From an uncultured Clostridia bacterium (lineage in GTDB: Bacteria; Bacillota; Clostridia; Lachnospirales; CAG-274), in NCBI GenBank assembly GCA_910579745.1, contig CAJTVH010000051.1, forward strand, positions 1 to 21,843: 21,843 bases of DNA, written 5' to 3'. A program made the position numbers and the translations under genes. The notes beneath the pieces were generated by a model. The model did no database searches and was not told where the DNA came from. It was given only the letters and a program-made list of their open reading frames with translations. Below, in pieces: positions 9,049 to 15,823 of the stretch (positions within the stretch are counted from its first letter, which is position 1; each line of letters begins with the position of its first letter).

Positions 9049-9396
9049 TTACCCCCTTAATGAAAACTCGTTTAACGCTTTTTCTATATTTTCATAATAT
9101 TTAACTATTTTGAAAAGACCAGATATTTCAAATATTTTTTTTAATTCTTTATTTATAGCCGCCGCGGCTACAATTCCCCCGTTAGCGTTTACGTTTTTAT
9201 ACCTTCCCATTATTACTCCTATTCCGGAGCTGTCCATAAATGTTACACCGCTTAAATCAAAAATTATATTTTTACTGTTTAAGCGTTTATATTCTTTATC
9301 TGTTTTATTTTTTATCTCATTTGACGAGCAATGGTCTATTTCGCCTATTATTTTTACTATTAGCGTTCGGTTTTCTGATGTGCACATTATACTCAT
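9049..9396 (-). CDS. spoIIAA: Anti-sigma F factor antagonist SpoIIAA
   Basis: This 115-residue STAS-domain protein is first gene of the spoIIA operon. The phosphorylated serine lies in FMDSSGIGVIMGR; Ser57 is the likely site, by analogy with Ser58 of B. subtilis. When SpoIIE dephosphorylates it, it binds SpoIIAB and frees SigF. ATG 9396 follows AGGAG (9404-9408) by 7 nt. I looked upstream for a sigma-H promoter (AGGA...GAAT) of the kind that drives this operon in Bacillus and found no convincing match. Confidence 0.96.
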   Translation of the reverse strand: MSIMCTSENRTLIVKIIGEIDHCSSNEIKNKTDKEYKRLNSKNIIFDLSGVTFMDSSGIGVIMGRYKNVNANGGIVAAAAINKELKKIFEISGLFKIVKYYENIEKALNEFSLRG

Positions 9397-9550
9397 TTGA
9401 AGGCTCCTTTAAATATTTAATTATATGGAAATATAAATTTTTGATAAACAGGGAATAGCGTCGCTTTTGGAAAGAAAAAACACTGTTTATTTGTCGTTTT
9501 ATATATATAAAATACTTTTCTAAAGTTTCATTATTTTTTCTTTATTAAAG

Positions 9551-9615
9551 CAATTCGAGAAGTTTTTAGTAGCTTTTATTAAATATTGTCTGTTTATTCT
9601 TTTATTGTGTCTCTG
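9551..9615. repeat. Dispersed diverged repeat, copy 1
   Basis: It shares a block of the form AATTCG.GAA.TTTTTAG and a distal block TGTCTGTTTATTCTTTTATTGT with copies at 13381 and 17911. The 18-mer at 9591-9608 is identical to 17979-17996. It lies in the 490-bp gap between the divergent spoIIA and lexA genes. Confidence 0.45.
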
Positions 9616-9717
9616 TAAGAGTAATTCTCATAATTTACCATATTTTAAATATTTCCATAAATACATAATAACATTATATAAAAAATGAAATCAATAGAAA
9701 GCATACAAAAAAATAGA

Positions 9718-9729
9718 ACAAATATTTGT
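9718..9729. promoter_or_regulatory. Perfect 12-bp palindrome upstream of the lexA promoter
   Basis: ACAAATATTTGT ends 7 bp before the -35 of the lexA promoter, and GAAC overlaps its left edge (9716-9719). It could bind a regulator. However, its half-site spacing does not match the GAAC-N4-GTTC LexA box, so the binding protein is unknown. In DNA this AT-rich a chance palindrome is possible. Confidence 0.3.
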
Positions 9730-9736
9730 ATTTTAC

Positions 9737-9764
9737 TTTACATTTTCGGAAATTATGATATAAT
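9737..9764 (+). promoter_or_regulatory. Sigma-A promoter of lexA
   Basis: The -35 is TTTACA (9737-9742), then 16 bp, then a -10 TATAAT (9759-9764) with an extended TG at 9756-9757. It gives a leader of about 115 nt to lexA. Confidence 0.7.
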
Positions 9765-9847
9765 ATAATTATAAATGACAAAATCTTATATAAATTTTAG
9801 TAGAAATATTTTGAAATTTGGCAGTTTTTGAGGTTATGTATTTTATA

Positions 9848-9861
9848 CGAATAAATGTTTA
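9848..9861. promoter_or_regulatory. Candidate LexA (SOS) operator
   Basis: CGAATAAATGTTTA has the spacing of the Gram-positive SOS box CGAACNNNNGTTCG, with one mismatch in each inner half-site plus one at the right edge. It lies in the lexA leader, 26 bp before the ATG, where autoregulation would be expected. It is a weak match read by eye. Confidence 0.4.
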
Positions 9862-9886
9862 CAATATTAAGTCAGGAGTGTTATTT

Positions 9887-10495
9887 ATGGAAAAACTTAC
9901 AAAAAGGCAACAAATTATTTTTGATTTTATAAAACAGGAAATTAAAACAAAGGGGATTCCGCCTTCAATAAGGGAGATAGGCGAGGTGGCAGGGCTTTCC
10001 TCAACTTCCTCAGTTCATCTTAACCTTAAAAATCTTGAGAAGAAAGGGTACATATCTCGTTCAAAAGCGAAAACAAGGCACATAGAGGTTTTGGAAACTA
10101 ATTTTTATACCCCCGAGAAAGAGATCGCGCAAGTGCCTATTATAGGTGAGGTTACGGCGGGAGAACCTATACTCGCTGAGTCTAATATAGAGGGACATTT
10201 TCCTGTTCCCGTAGAGTATTTAAAAAACAATGAGACTTTTATGCTCAGAATAAAAGGAGAAAGTATGATTGGCGCTGGTATTTTTAATAAAGACCTTGTT
10301 ATAGTAAACAAGCAATCTTTTGCCGCCAACGGAGATATTGTTATTGCCCTTATAGATGATTCGGCGACTTGTAAACGATTTTTTGTTGAGGATGGACATG
10401 TAAGACTTCAGCCTGAAAATGACGCTTTTGCTCCTATTATATTAAACGATGTGTCTATTTTGGGAAAAGTTATAGGTCTTTTTAGGAGTTTTTAG
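9887..10495 (+). CDS. lexA: SOS repressor LexA
   Basis: This 202-residue protein represses DNA-damage genes and is inactivated by RecA-stimulated self-cleavage. The N-terminal winged helix reads LTKRQQIIFDFIKQEI, then PSIREIGEVAGLSSTSSVHL. The cleavage site is Ala91-Gly92 (EVTAGEP). The peptidase dyad is Ser126 (KGESMI) and Lys163 (TCKRFF). The open frame extends to TTG 9818, but ATG 9887 is chosen because CAGGAG (about 9873-9877) precedes it and MEKLTKRQQ is the normal LexA start. The exonuclease gene begins 3 bp after its stop. Confidence 0.95.
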   Translation: MEKLTKRQQIIFDFIKQEIKTKGIPPSIREIGEVAGLSSTSSVHLNLKNLEKKGYISRSKAKTRHIEVLETNFYTPEKEIAQVPIIGEVTAGEPILAESNIEGHFPVPVEYLKNNETFMLRIKGESMIGAGIFNKDLVIVNKQSFAANGDIVIALIDDSATCKRFFVEDGHVRLQPENDAFAPIILNDVSILGKVIGLFRSF

Positions 10496-10497
10496 TT

Positions 10498-11130
10498 ATG
10501 CATAATTATATAAATTTTCTTGTAAGAAAATCAGATTTTAAAAAAAATGAGTTTCATGGGTATAATCATAAGCGACAGAAAAAAGCCCCTACAATAAAAT
10601 ATGAAAAAATTACTGAACCGAATGGAAGCGATTATATTATATTTGATTTTGAGACTACAGGATTAAGCCCTGAGGACGACAGAATTGTTGAGATAGGAGC
10701 GGTTAAAGTTATTAATGACAATATAGTCGGAGAATTTAATGAACTTGTAAATCCGGGAAGAGTTATTCCGCCTTATATTTCCGAAAAGATTCACATAACC
10801 GATGAAATGGTTTCTGATAAAAGAACTATTGAGGAGGTTTTGCCTGAGTTTGTGGATTTCATAGAGGACTTACCTCTTGTCGCCCATAACGCCAGATTTG
10901 ATATGGGATTTCTTATACGAAGTTTAGCCAGAATGGGCAGAACCTGTAAAAATCCGGCTATCGATACTTTATATTTAAGCAGAAAATATTTAAATCTTGA
11001 GAGAAATAATCTTGGATATATAGCGGAGCGTTTTGGAGTTGAACTTAATAACGCTCACAGAGCTTTTTCTGATGTTATGGCTCTTTATGAAATTTATCAG
11101 ATAATTAAAAATGTGTATAAAAATTATTAA
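10498..11130 (+). CDS. DnaQ-like DEDDh 3'-5' exonuclease
   Basis: This 210-residue protein has an exonuclease domain related to the proofreading subunit of DNA polymerase III and to PolC. The metal-binding motifs are visible: DFETTGLSPEDDRIVEIGA (Exo I, Asp and Glu), VAHNARFDMGFL (Exo II, Asp), and AHRAFSDVMAL (Exo III, His and Asp). About 45 basic residues of unassigned sequence precede Exo I. No polymerase or helicase domain is attached. ATG 10498 is 3 bp after the lexA stop, and AGGAG (10484-10488) lies inside lexA, so the two genes are probably coupled. This suggests a role in DNA repair, not proven. Confidence 0.85.
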   Translation: MHNYINFLVRKSDFKKNEFHGYNHKRQKKAPTIKYEKITEPNGSDYIIFDFETTGLSPEDDRIVEIGAVKVINDNIVGEFNELVNPGRVIPPYISEKIHITDEMVSDKRTIEEVLPEFVDFIEDLPLVAHNARFDMGFLIRSLARMGRTCKNPAIDTLYLSRKYLNLERNNLGYIAERFGVELNNAHRAFSDVMALYEIYQIIKNVYKNY

Positions 11131-11144
11131 AAACTTTGTATGCT

Positions 11145-11168
11145 GGCGGCGATCAATATATCGCCGCC
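11145..11168 (+). terminator. Intrinsic terminator of the lexA operon
   Basis: GGCGGCGAT (11145-11153) pairs perfectly with ATCGCCGCC (11160-11168) around a 6-nt loop. TTATATTTT follows, and the site lies 15 bp past the exonuclease stop. Confidence 0.8.
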
Positions 11169-11259
11169 TTATATTTTAAACGGCGAATATTTTTTATGTA
11201 AGGGTATGTTTGACTAAAGTTTTATATATTTACGCTGAAAATATATAAGATAAAAAGAG

Positions 11260-11291
11260 AAAAAAGTATACAGGGGTTTGTATACTTTTTT
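11260..11291. terminator. Second hairpin, symmetric A/T-flanked
   Basis: AAAAAAGTATAC (11260-11271) pairs perfectly with GTATACTTTTTT (11280-11291) around an 8-nt loop. The A-run and T-run make it terminator-like in either direction. It lies about 100 bp beyond the first terminator, with no gene between them. Confidence 0.55.
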
Positions 11292-11533
11292 CAAGGGGAG
11301 AGAGTATATTCAAATAATAACTGGTAAGCAATTTTTAATGTATTGTTATACAATAATAGTATAACAACACAGTTTAATGTAAGAAATTAAAATATAAACA
11401 AAATAATTTCTTATTAAAAATCATTACATAATTATTATAATAAATAAATTTAGACTTGTAAAGTACAAATTTGAATTTTATTAAAAAATCTTATATGGTT
11501 GATAAGGGAGTATTTATTAAATTTAAAAAATCC
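11292..11533. other. AT-rich spacer, nothing recognised
   Basis: No ORF with a ribosome site, no repeat shared with other parts of the window, and no stable hairpin were noticed here. Confidence 0.4.
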
Positions 11534-11562
11534 TTGTAATTGAAGGTTTATTATTATATAAT
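11534..11562 (+). promoter_or_regulatory. Candidate sigma-A promoter, nitroreductase gene
   Basis: TTGTAA (11534-11539), 17 bp and TATAAT (11557-11562) make a good match. It would give a leader of about 180 nt containing the palindrome at 11658. A TTGACT at 11689 nearer the gene has no well-spaced -10. Confidence 0.45.
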
Positions 11563-11657
11563 AAAAATAAATTGTTAAAAGTTTTATATATGGAAAGATT
11601 GAGGCAATTCTATTTAGCAAGGAGAATCACATAAAAAAATACTTTACGAGGGGTGTG

Positions 11658-11670
11658 TGACAAATTGTCA
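11658..11670. promoter_or_regulatory. Perfect inverted repeat, candidate operator
   Basis: TGACAA-A-TTGTCA is a perfect 6+1+6 palindrome about 80 bp before the nitroreductase start, downstream of the candidate promoter. It resembles a dimeric repressor site. I cannot name the regulator. Confidence 0.45.
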
Positions 11671-11749
11671 ATAAAATATTTTTTTTCCTTGACTTACATT
11701 AGAATTGATATAAAGTTATATAACTATTATTTTACGGAGGATAATTTTT

Positions 11750-12277
11750 ATGAGCGAAGTAATTAAAAAGATGTTATCAAGAAGAAGTGTAAGAGAGTAT
11801 AAATCTGAAATGGTACCGAAAGATATTATTGAGAGGATTCTTGAGGCTGGCACTTTTGCCGCTACGGGTATGGGCAAACAATCACCTATTATGCTTGTAA
11901 TAACAAAAAAGGAAGTAAGAGACAGATTATCTGAAATGGTAAGAAAAGCTAAAGGAAAAGAAGAGGGGGTTGACCCTTTTTACGGTGCTCCCGTCGCTAT
12001 TGTTGTTCTGGCGGATAAAAATATTAGTACCCATGTTTATGACGGAAGTCTTGTCATGGGAAATCTTATGCTTGCCGCTCATGAGCTTGGTTTGGGCAGT
12101 TGCTGGATTCATCAGGCAAAGGAAGTGTTTCAAACGGAAGAAGGTAAAAAATTTCTTGAGAAATTTGGCATAAAAGGGGATTATGAGGGAATAGGAACTT
12201 GTGTTTTAGGATACGCTACAGGTGATATTTCCCAGGCGAAGCCAAGAAAGGAATCTTATATTTATTACGCTGAATAA
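11750..12277 (+). CDS. Nitroreductase-family flavoprotein
   Basis: This 175-residue cytoplasmic enzyme probably binds FMN and reduces nitro, quinone or similar substrates with NAD(P)H. The family N terminus is present (RRSVREYKSEMVP, residues 11-23), as is the central GAPVAIVVLAD strand. DGSLVMGNLMLAAHELGLGSCWIHQ is the dimer and flavin region (about 98-122), followed by the C-terminal IGTCVLGYA. Length fits the short, single-domain class. ATG 11750 follows ACGGAGG (about 11735-11741). The substrate is not predictable. The TcdA-like gene starts 26 bp downstream, so the pair may form an operon, although no shared function is evident. Confidence 0.88.
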   Translation: MSEVIKKMLSRRSVREYKSEMVPKDIIERILEAGTFAATGMGKQSPIMLVITKKEVRDRLSEMVRKAKGKEEGVDPFYGAPVAIVVLADKNISTHVYDGSLVMGNLMLAAHELGLGSCWIHQAKEVFQTEEGKKFLEKFGIKGDYEGIGTCVLGYATGDISQAKPRKESYIYYAE

Positions 12278-12303
12278 CATATAGATTTGAGACAGGTGAT
12301 GAA

Positions 12304-13023
12304 GTGTCAAACCAATTTTTAAGAACAGAGCTTTTGTTTGGAAGTAAAAATATGGAGATATTTAAAAACTCAAGAGTTGCCGTGTTTGGAGTAGGAGGAG
12401 TAGGCGGTTATCTAGTAGAGGCCCTTGCGAGAAGCGGTATAGGTACTTTGGATTTAATTGATAATGACAAAGTTTCGGTTACGAATATTAATCGTCAGAT
12501 TGTGGCAACTTTTAAAACTGTGGGAAAATATAAAGTTGATGTCGCCAAAGAGAGAATTTTAGATATAAATCCTAATGCTTCCGTTAATATCCATAAAACG
12601 TTTTTTTTGCCGGATACGGCGGAGGAGTTTGATTTTTCAGAATATGATTATGTTGTTGACGCCATAGATACGGTTACGGGTAAAATTGAGATTGTTGTAC
12701 AGGCTCAAAACGCTGGTGTGCCTGTTATTAGTTCTATGGGAGCGGGAAATAAACTTAATCCCACGGAATTTGAGGTATGTGATATTTATAAGACTTCCGT
12801 ATGTCCTTTAGCTAAAGTTATGCGAGGAGAGCTGAGAAAGAGAGGGATTAAAAAGTTAAAGGTTGTATATTCTAAAGAAACGCCTTTAACCCCGTTTAGA
12901 AGTGAGGAGTTATGTGGCGATAATAATTTTAAAAGGCAAATTCCTGGAAGCGTCGCTTTTGTTCCTTCTGTGGCCGGACTTATTATCGCGGGAGAGGTTT
13001 TAAAGGATTTAGCGAATAATTAA
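12304..13023 (+). CDS. tcdA: TcdA/ThiF-family E1-like ATP-dependent enzyme
   Basis: This 239-residue Rossmann-fold enzyme adenylates a carboxylate. It matches the clostridial TcdA (CsdL) group, which dehydrates tRNA t6A37 to its cyclic form. The nucleotide loop is VFGVGGVGGYLVEALARSGI (about 27-46), followed by LIDNDKVSVTNINRQ with the Asp, Asn and Arg expected for ATP binding. A conserved central block reads VDAIDTVTGKI, then ISSMGAGNKLNP. CDIYKTSVCPLAKVMR holds the C-terminal cysteines. The start is GTG 12304, just after AGGTGAT (12294-12300), a match to the 3' part of the Shine-Dalgarno consensus. No ThiS or MoaD partner is nearby, which favours TcdA. Confidence 0.82.
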   Translation: MSNQFLRTELLFGSKNMEIFKNSRVAVFGVGGVGGYLVEALARSGIGTLDLIDNDKVSVTNINRQIVATFKTVGKYKVDVAKERILDINPNASVNIHKTFFLPDTAEEFDFSEYDYVVDAIDTVTGKIEIVVQAQNAGVPVISSMGAGNKLNPTEFEVCDIYKTSVCPLAKVMRGELRKRGIKKLKVVYSKETPLTPFRSEELCGDNNFKRQIPGSVAFVPSVAGLIIAGEVLKDLANN

Positions 13024-13081
13024 CTCTAATTTTACAGCGATTCCGACAAGATTAAAAAGAATATTTTGTTAATATAAGCGT

Positions 13082-13318
13082 TTTTGACTATGTCAAAAGT
13101 AGCCTGTGGATAGGGAATTTATTTTTAAGCCGTATTGATGGTGTCTTAGGTTCGTAAAAATTAGCTTAATGTTGAGCGAAGCGGGTCGTAAATGAGGTTC
13201 AGACGCCCGTGTTCTTCAGGGTGTTATTTTAGCGAAAAGCGTTGTTTTGCTATTTAAACGCCTAAAGCGTTAAAAAATTTTAAGTAAAATTTTTCTATCC
13301 CCTATTTATTTGGGGATT
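13082..13318. ncRNA. Candidate structured RNA block (strand unknown)
   Basis: The block is visibly richer in G and C than its surroundings but has no credible coding frame. Foldable elements include TTTTGAC-TAT-GTCAAAA (13082-13098), ACGCCC/GGGTGT (about 13203-13223) and ATCCCC/GGGGAT around 13298-13318. GGATAG (13108-13113) can alternatively pair with CTATCC near 13295, so two competing folds exist. AACGC/GCGTT pairs near 13226-13270 are also mutually exclusive. It matches no RNA family that I recognise. It could instead be a decayed insertion. Confidence 0.35.
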
Positions 13319-13380
13319 GCTGAAATTCAAAAATAGGAATATACAACAAAATAATTTTATTTTTTATTGGAGCTTATAGT

Positions 13381-13475
13381 AATTCGCGGAATTTTTAGTG
13401 TGAGATAATGAATTTCTTGATATATTATATCTATTGAAGTTTGTCTGTTCATTTTTTTATTATTTCGCTGTAGTA
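13381..13475. repeat. Dispersed diverged repeat, copy 2
   Basis: It starts AATTCGCGGAATTTTTAG, followed later by TCTATTGAAGTTTGTCTGTT and a T-rich tail ending TTTCGCTGTAG. It aligns by eye with 9551-9615 and 17911-18000. Confidence 0.45.
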
Positions 13476-13545
13476 TGAACTTATGGTTTTTTGAGTTATA
13501 GTTTTATAGCTGACCTGTTCAATAAATTCTGTAACACCCTTTGAC

Positions 13546-13637
13546 AAATCTTTTTCCGCCGCACCTTGTTTGATTTTTTTGAAATACTTTCCAACGTGTT
13601 TCAAAAAAATCAAACAAGGTGCGGCGGAAAAAGATTT
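13546..13637. repeat. Inverted repeat with 42-bp arms
   Basis: 13546-13587 pairs with 13596-13637: 39 bp perfect, then one G-T wobble and two more pairs, around an 8-nt loop. The GC-rich part of the arms, CCGCCGCACC, stands out from the AT-rich surroundings. TTTTTT follows on the + strand. The arms are far longer than an ordinary terminator. A 66-codon - strand frame (13449-13649) crosses it, but it has no ribosome site and mainly reads the two arms. Confidence 0.9.
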
Positions 13638-13747
13638 TTTATCAATCATTATTATGGTGGTTTTGAGCGGGTATAATATATTTATATATGAGGCGTAAGA
13701 GAGCTTATTCGATGTATATGCTATTGTTTTGTTATAAGTACTTTTTT

Positions 13748-13776
13748 GAATATAATCTTTTTCCGCTTCATATAGT
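13748..13776 (+). promoter_or_regulatory. Sigma-E-like promoter before spoIIID
   Basis: GAATATA (13748-13754), 14 bp and CATATAGT (13769-13776) resemble the mother-cell sigma-E pattern ATA...CATACA-T. It lies 31 bp before the GTG start. spoIIID is a known sigma-E target in Bacillus and Clostridia. Confidence 0.5.
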
Positions 13777-13807
13777 TTTAATAGCTATTTTTGAGGAGGG
13801 CAATTCG

Positions 13808-13936
13808 GTGAAAGCTTATATTGAAAAAAGGGCTGTTGAAATTGCTGAGTTTATAGTAAAAAGTAACGCTACTGTCAGAGAAACGGCTAAAAAATTTGGG
13901 ATAAGTAAATCTACCGTACATATGGATGTCAACTAA
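13808..13936 (+). pseudogene. spoIIID: spoIIID, 5' half only (truncated regulator)
   Basis: The 42 residues match the N-terminal half of SpoIIID, the mother-cell DNA-binding regulator. MKAYIEKRAVEIAEFIVKSN leads into the helix-turn-helix TVRETAKKFGISKSTVH. Family members are about 80-93 residues and continue VHKD(V/L)TERL. Here the frame reads VHMDVN and stops at TAA 13934-13936, so the second half, including the basic C-terminal region, is missing. No continuation was seen in the other frames downstream. GTG 13808 sits 8 nt after AGGAGG (13794-13799), and a sigma-E-like promoter precedes it, so only the 3' half is lost. The options are a pseudogene from rearrangement, a gene split by an intervening element, or a sequence error. 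The family assignment is firm; the fate is not. Confidence 0.8.
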
Positions 13937-14023
13937 TGTAACGAATTATATGTTTTTATCTTATAAGTATTTTGATTATATCTTATATAAAATTTAAATT
14001 TGTAGATAATAACTAAAATATGG

Positions 14024-14072
14024 AAAAAAATAAACTAAATGAAATTATTGTTTTCATTTAGTTTATTTTTTT
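14024..14072. terminator. Bidirectional terminator, 21-bp perfect stem
   Basis: 14024-14044 pairs perfectly with 14052-14072 around a 7-nt loop. The outer part is A7/T7, so a T-run ends the hairpin on either strand. It lies between the spoIIID fragment (+) and the second substrate-binding gene (-). Bases 13937-14023 and 14073-14206 hold nothing else recognised. Confidence 0.85.
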
Positions 14073-14206
14073 CTTATTAAAAAGAGACAATTATTATAAT
14101 TTGGGTAAAATCTGTATATTTGTAAAATCTCAATAAATACTATAAAGTTTTTAAAATTATATAAAAGCTATACTATCTAAAATATTGCCAAAAAGGCAGG
14201 ACACAT

Positions 14207-15196
14207 TTATTTTTCAAGAGCTTTATAGCCATTAGGTATTGTAATTCCAAATTCATCACAAATTTCTTTATTGTATTTTTTCTCCGCGTTGGAAGCGTAA
14301 GCTACTTCCATTTGGGAAATATCAGCGCCGTTTACAAGTATATCATACGCCATTTCACCTGTTTTACGTCCTATATCATAATAACTAATAGCCAAGGTGG
14401 CGACACCACACGATTTACAAATGCCTTCATCTCCGGCGATAACAGGTTTTTTAGCGGGAACACAAATATTTCTTACAACTTCAGCATTGGAAGCGACGGT
14501 ATTATCTGTTGGAACATAGATTATATCGCTTTTATCACTCGCTCCTGTTGTGACGGCCGCGATATCGTTAGAATCGACGAAAGAAAAGTATTCACAGCTA
14601 TATCCATAGTTTTCAAGATATTCTTTTACTTTATCAACCTGATATTTTGAGTTTGGTTCCGCTGAACAGTATAAGAGACCTACAGTTTTGGCGTTTGGAA
14701 ACAATTCTTTAATCATTTCCGCTTGTTTATCAAGAGGAGCTAAATCAGCCGTACCTGAGATATTAGCTCCTGTTTTTCCGTTCCAATCAGAAATGTCAAG
14801 AGCTACGCCGTAATCAGTGACTGAAGTTCCTAAGATTGGGATTGTATTTGTAGCCGCAGCCGCTGCCTGTAGCGAGGCGGTAGCGTTCGCTAAAATAAGG
14901 TCGTTGTTATTCGCGACAAATTGATTTACGATGGTCGCACAGGTGGGAGAATCACCTTGAGCGTTTTGAACGTCAAATGAAACTTTATCTCCAAGAGATT
15001 CTGTCAAAGCGTCTTGAAAGCCTTTCGTCGCCGCATCAAGAGCGTCGTGCTGAACAAGCTGGCAAATGCCTATATTATATGTTTTGTCCTCCGTGACTGG
15101 TGAGTTTGAGGAGGATTCATCTGTTGGGGAATTTCCGCATCCTGTAAATGAAAAAGCCATAGCTAACATAATTAAAGACGATAATATTTTTTTCAT
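14207..15196 (-). CDS. ABC transporter substrate-binding lipoprotein (TrpX-like), copy 2
   Basis: The 329-residue protein starts with a lipoprotein signal (MKKILSSLIMLAMAFSFTGC), with the lipidated cysteine at residue 20, then a Ser/Asn-rich linker. The mature part is a two-lobe type I binding fold of the ABC_sub_bind (PF04392) type: NIGICQLVQHDALDAATKGF, then NDLILANATASLQAA, GTSVTDYGVAL and LLYCSAEPNSKYQV. The C-terminal block is CGVATLAISYYDIGRKTGEMA. Related TrpXYZ/TyrXYZ systems import aromatic amino acids, but the substrate is not determinable here. It is about four-fifths identical by eye to the protein at 18266-19252. ATG 15196 follows TAGGAG by 9 nt. It has its own promoter (15664-15692) and ends just before a bidirectional terminator, so it can be expressed apart from the permease and ATPase genes. 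Confidence 0.88.
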   Translation of the reverse strand: MKKILSSLIMLAMAFSFTGCGNSPTDESSSNSPVTEDKTYNIGICQLVQHDALDAATKGFQDALTESLGDKVSFDVQNAQGDSPTCATIVNQFVANNNDLILANATASLQAAAAATNTIPILGTSVTDYGVALDISDWNGKTGANISGTADLAPLDKQAEMIKELFPNAKTVGLLYCSAEPNSKYQVDKVKEYLENYGYSCEYFSFVDSNDIAAVTTGASDKSDIIYVPTDNTVASNAEVVRNICVPAKKPVIAGDEGICKSCGVATLAISYYDIGRKTGEMAYDILVNGADISQMEVAYASNAEKKYNKEICDEFGITIPNGYKALEK

Positions 15197-15224
15197 ATTT
15201 TATCTCCTATCTTAAAATTTTTAT

Positions 15225-15256
15225 AAAAATGGGACTTTTATTGAAGAACCATTTTT
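15225..15256 (-). promoter_or_regulatory. Leader hairpin just before the ribosome site
   Basis: AAAAATGG (15225-15232) pairs with CCATTTTT (15249-15256) around a 16-nt loop, about 20 bp upstream of the Shine-Dalgarno site. The paralogous leader has the equivalent hairpin at 19282-19313 with one compensating base-pair change. Confidence 0.45.
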
Positions 15257-15612
15257 GAGGAAATACTGATTAATTAAATTTTTACATTTCTGATTTATTA
15301 TTTTTATTATTTAAAAGTGATTTTTGCAGAGAATCATATGCGTTGGAATAAATATACTTACTGCAATGGCTCAATTTAAAAATAAAATGAATTTTAGAAA
15401 AAATATTTTGTAATCTCAAAATATTTAAAGCGTGAAGAAAGTTATGGAGCGACTTGAAAAATTTTGAGTAAAATATTTTTTATTTCATTAATTTGCAGTG
15501 CTTATAATCTTAATTTAAACAGTGGAATTATGCCACAAAATAATTTTTTTATTTTTGTAGTATATTTCAGTTTTTGGATAAGCTGTAGTAAAATTAAGGG
15601 TTTTAATAAAAT

Positions 15613-15651
15613 ATTAATCAGAAATTATATTTAATAAATTAATCAGAAATT
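15613..15651. repeat. 14-bp direct repeat near the transcription start
   Basis: ATTAATCAGAAATT occurs at 15613-15626 and 15638-15651, 25 bp apart start to start, just downstream of the promoter at 15664-15692. A partial single match (AATTAACCAGAGTT) occurs at about 19645 in the paralogous leader. The layout suits a repressor site. Confidence 0.4.
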
Positions 15652-15663
15652 CTTTATACTTTA

Positions 15664-15692
15664 AATTTATCAGTTTAATTTAATAATGTCAA
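15664..15692 (-). promoter_or_regulatory. Sigma-A promoter of the second substrate-binding gene
   Basis: On the - strand, TTGACA (15687-15692), 17 bp and TAAATT (15664-15669). The block of about 30 bp is nearly identical to 19672-19700. The leader to the ATG is about 460 nt. It contains GTAAAATTAAGGG (15588-15600, + strand reading), also found at 19465-19477. Confidence 0.65.
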
Positions 15693-15823
15693 TATGTTTA
15701 ATGAGATTTTTTTACATTCGCTATTAACACCATGAGCGGTTTTTATAATATTAAAGCTACAACAAATGATGTTTTTAATTCATGGTAAATAATAGATTTA
15801 AAATAATGGAATGTTAGGTTTAA

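Noticed and set aside
9397..9650. Sigma-H promoter for the spoIIA operon
   Set aside because: A GAAT occurs on the - strand near 9555, but no AGGA-type -35 lies 11-14 bp before it, so no promoter is claimed.
9818..9886. Longer N terminus of LexA starting at TTG 9818
   Set aside because: The extra residues are not LexA-like, and the ATG at 9887 has a proper ribosome site and the conserved protein start.
13449..13649. 66-codon ORF on the - strand
   Set aside because: It has no ribosome site, and more than half of it reads the two arms of the inverted repeat, so the frame is most likely accidental.
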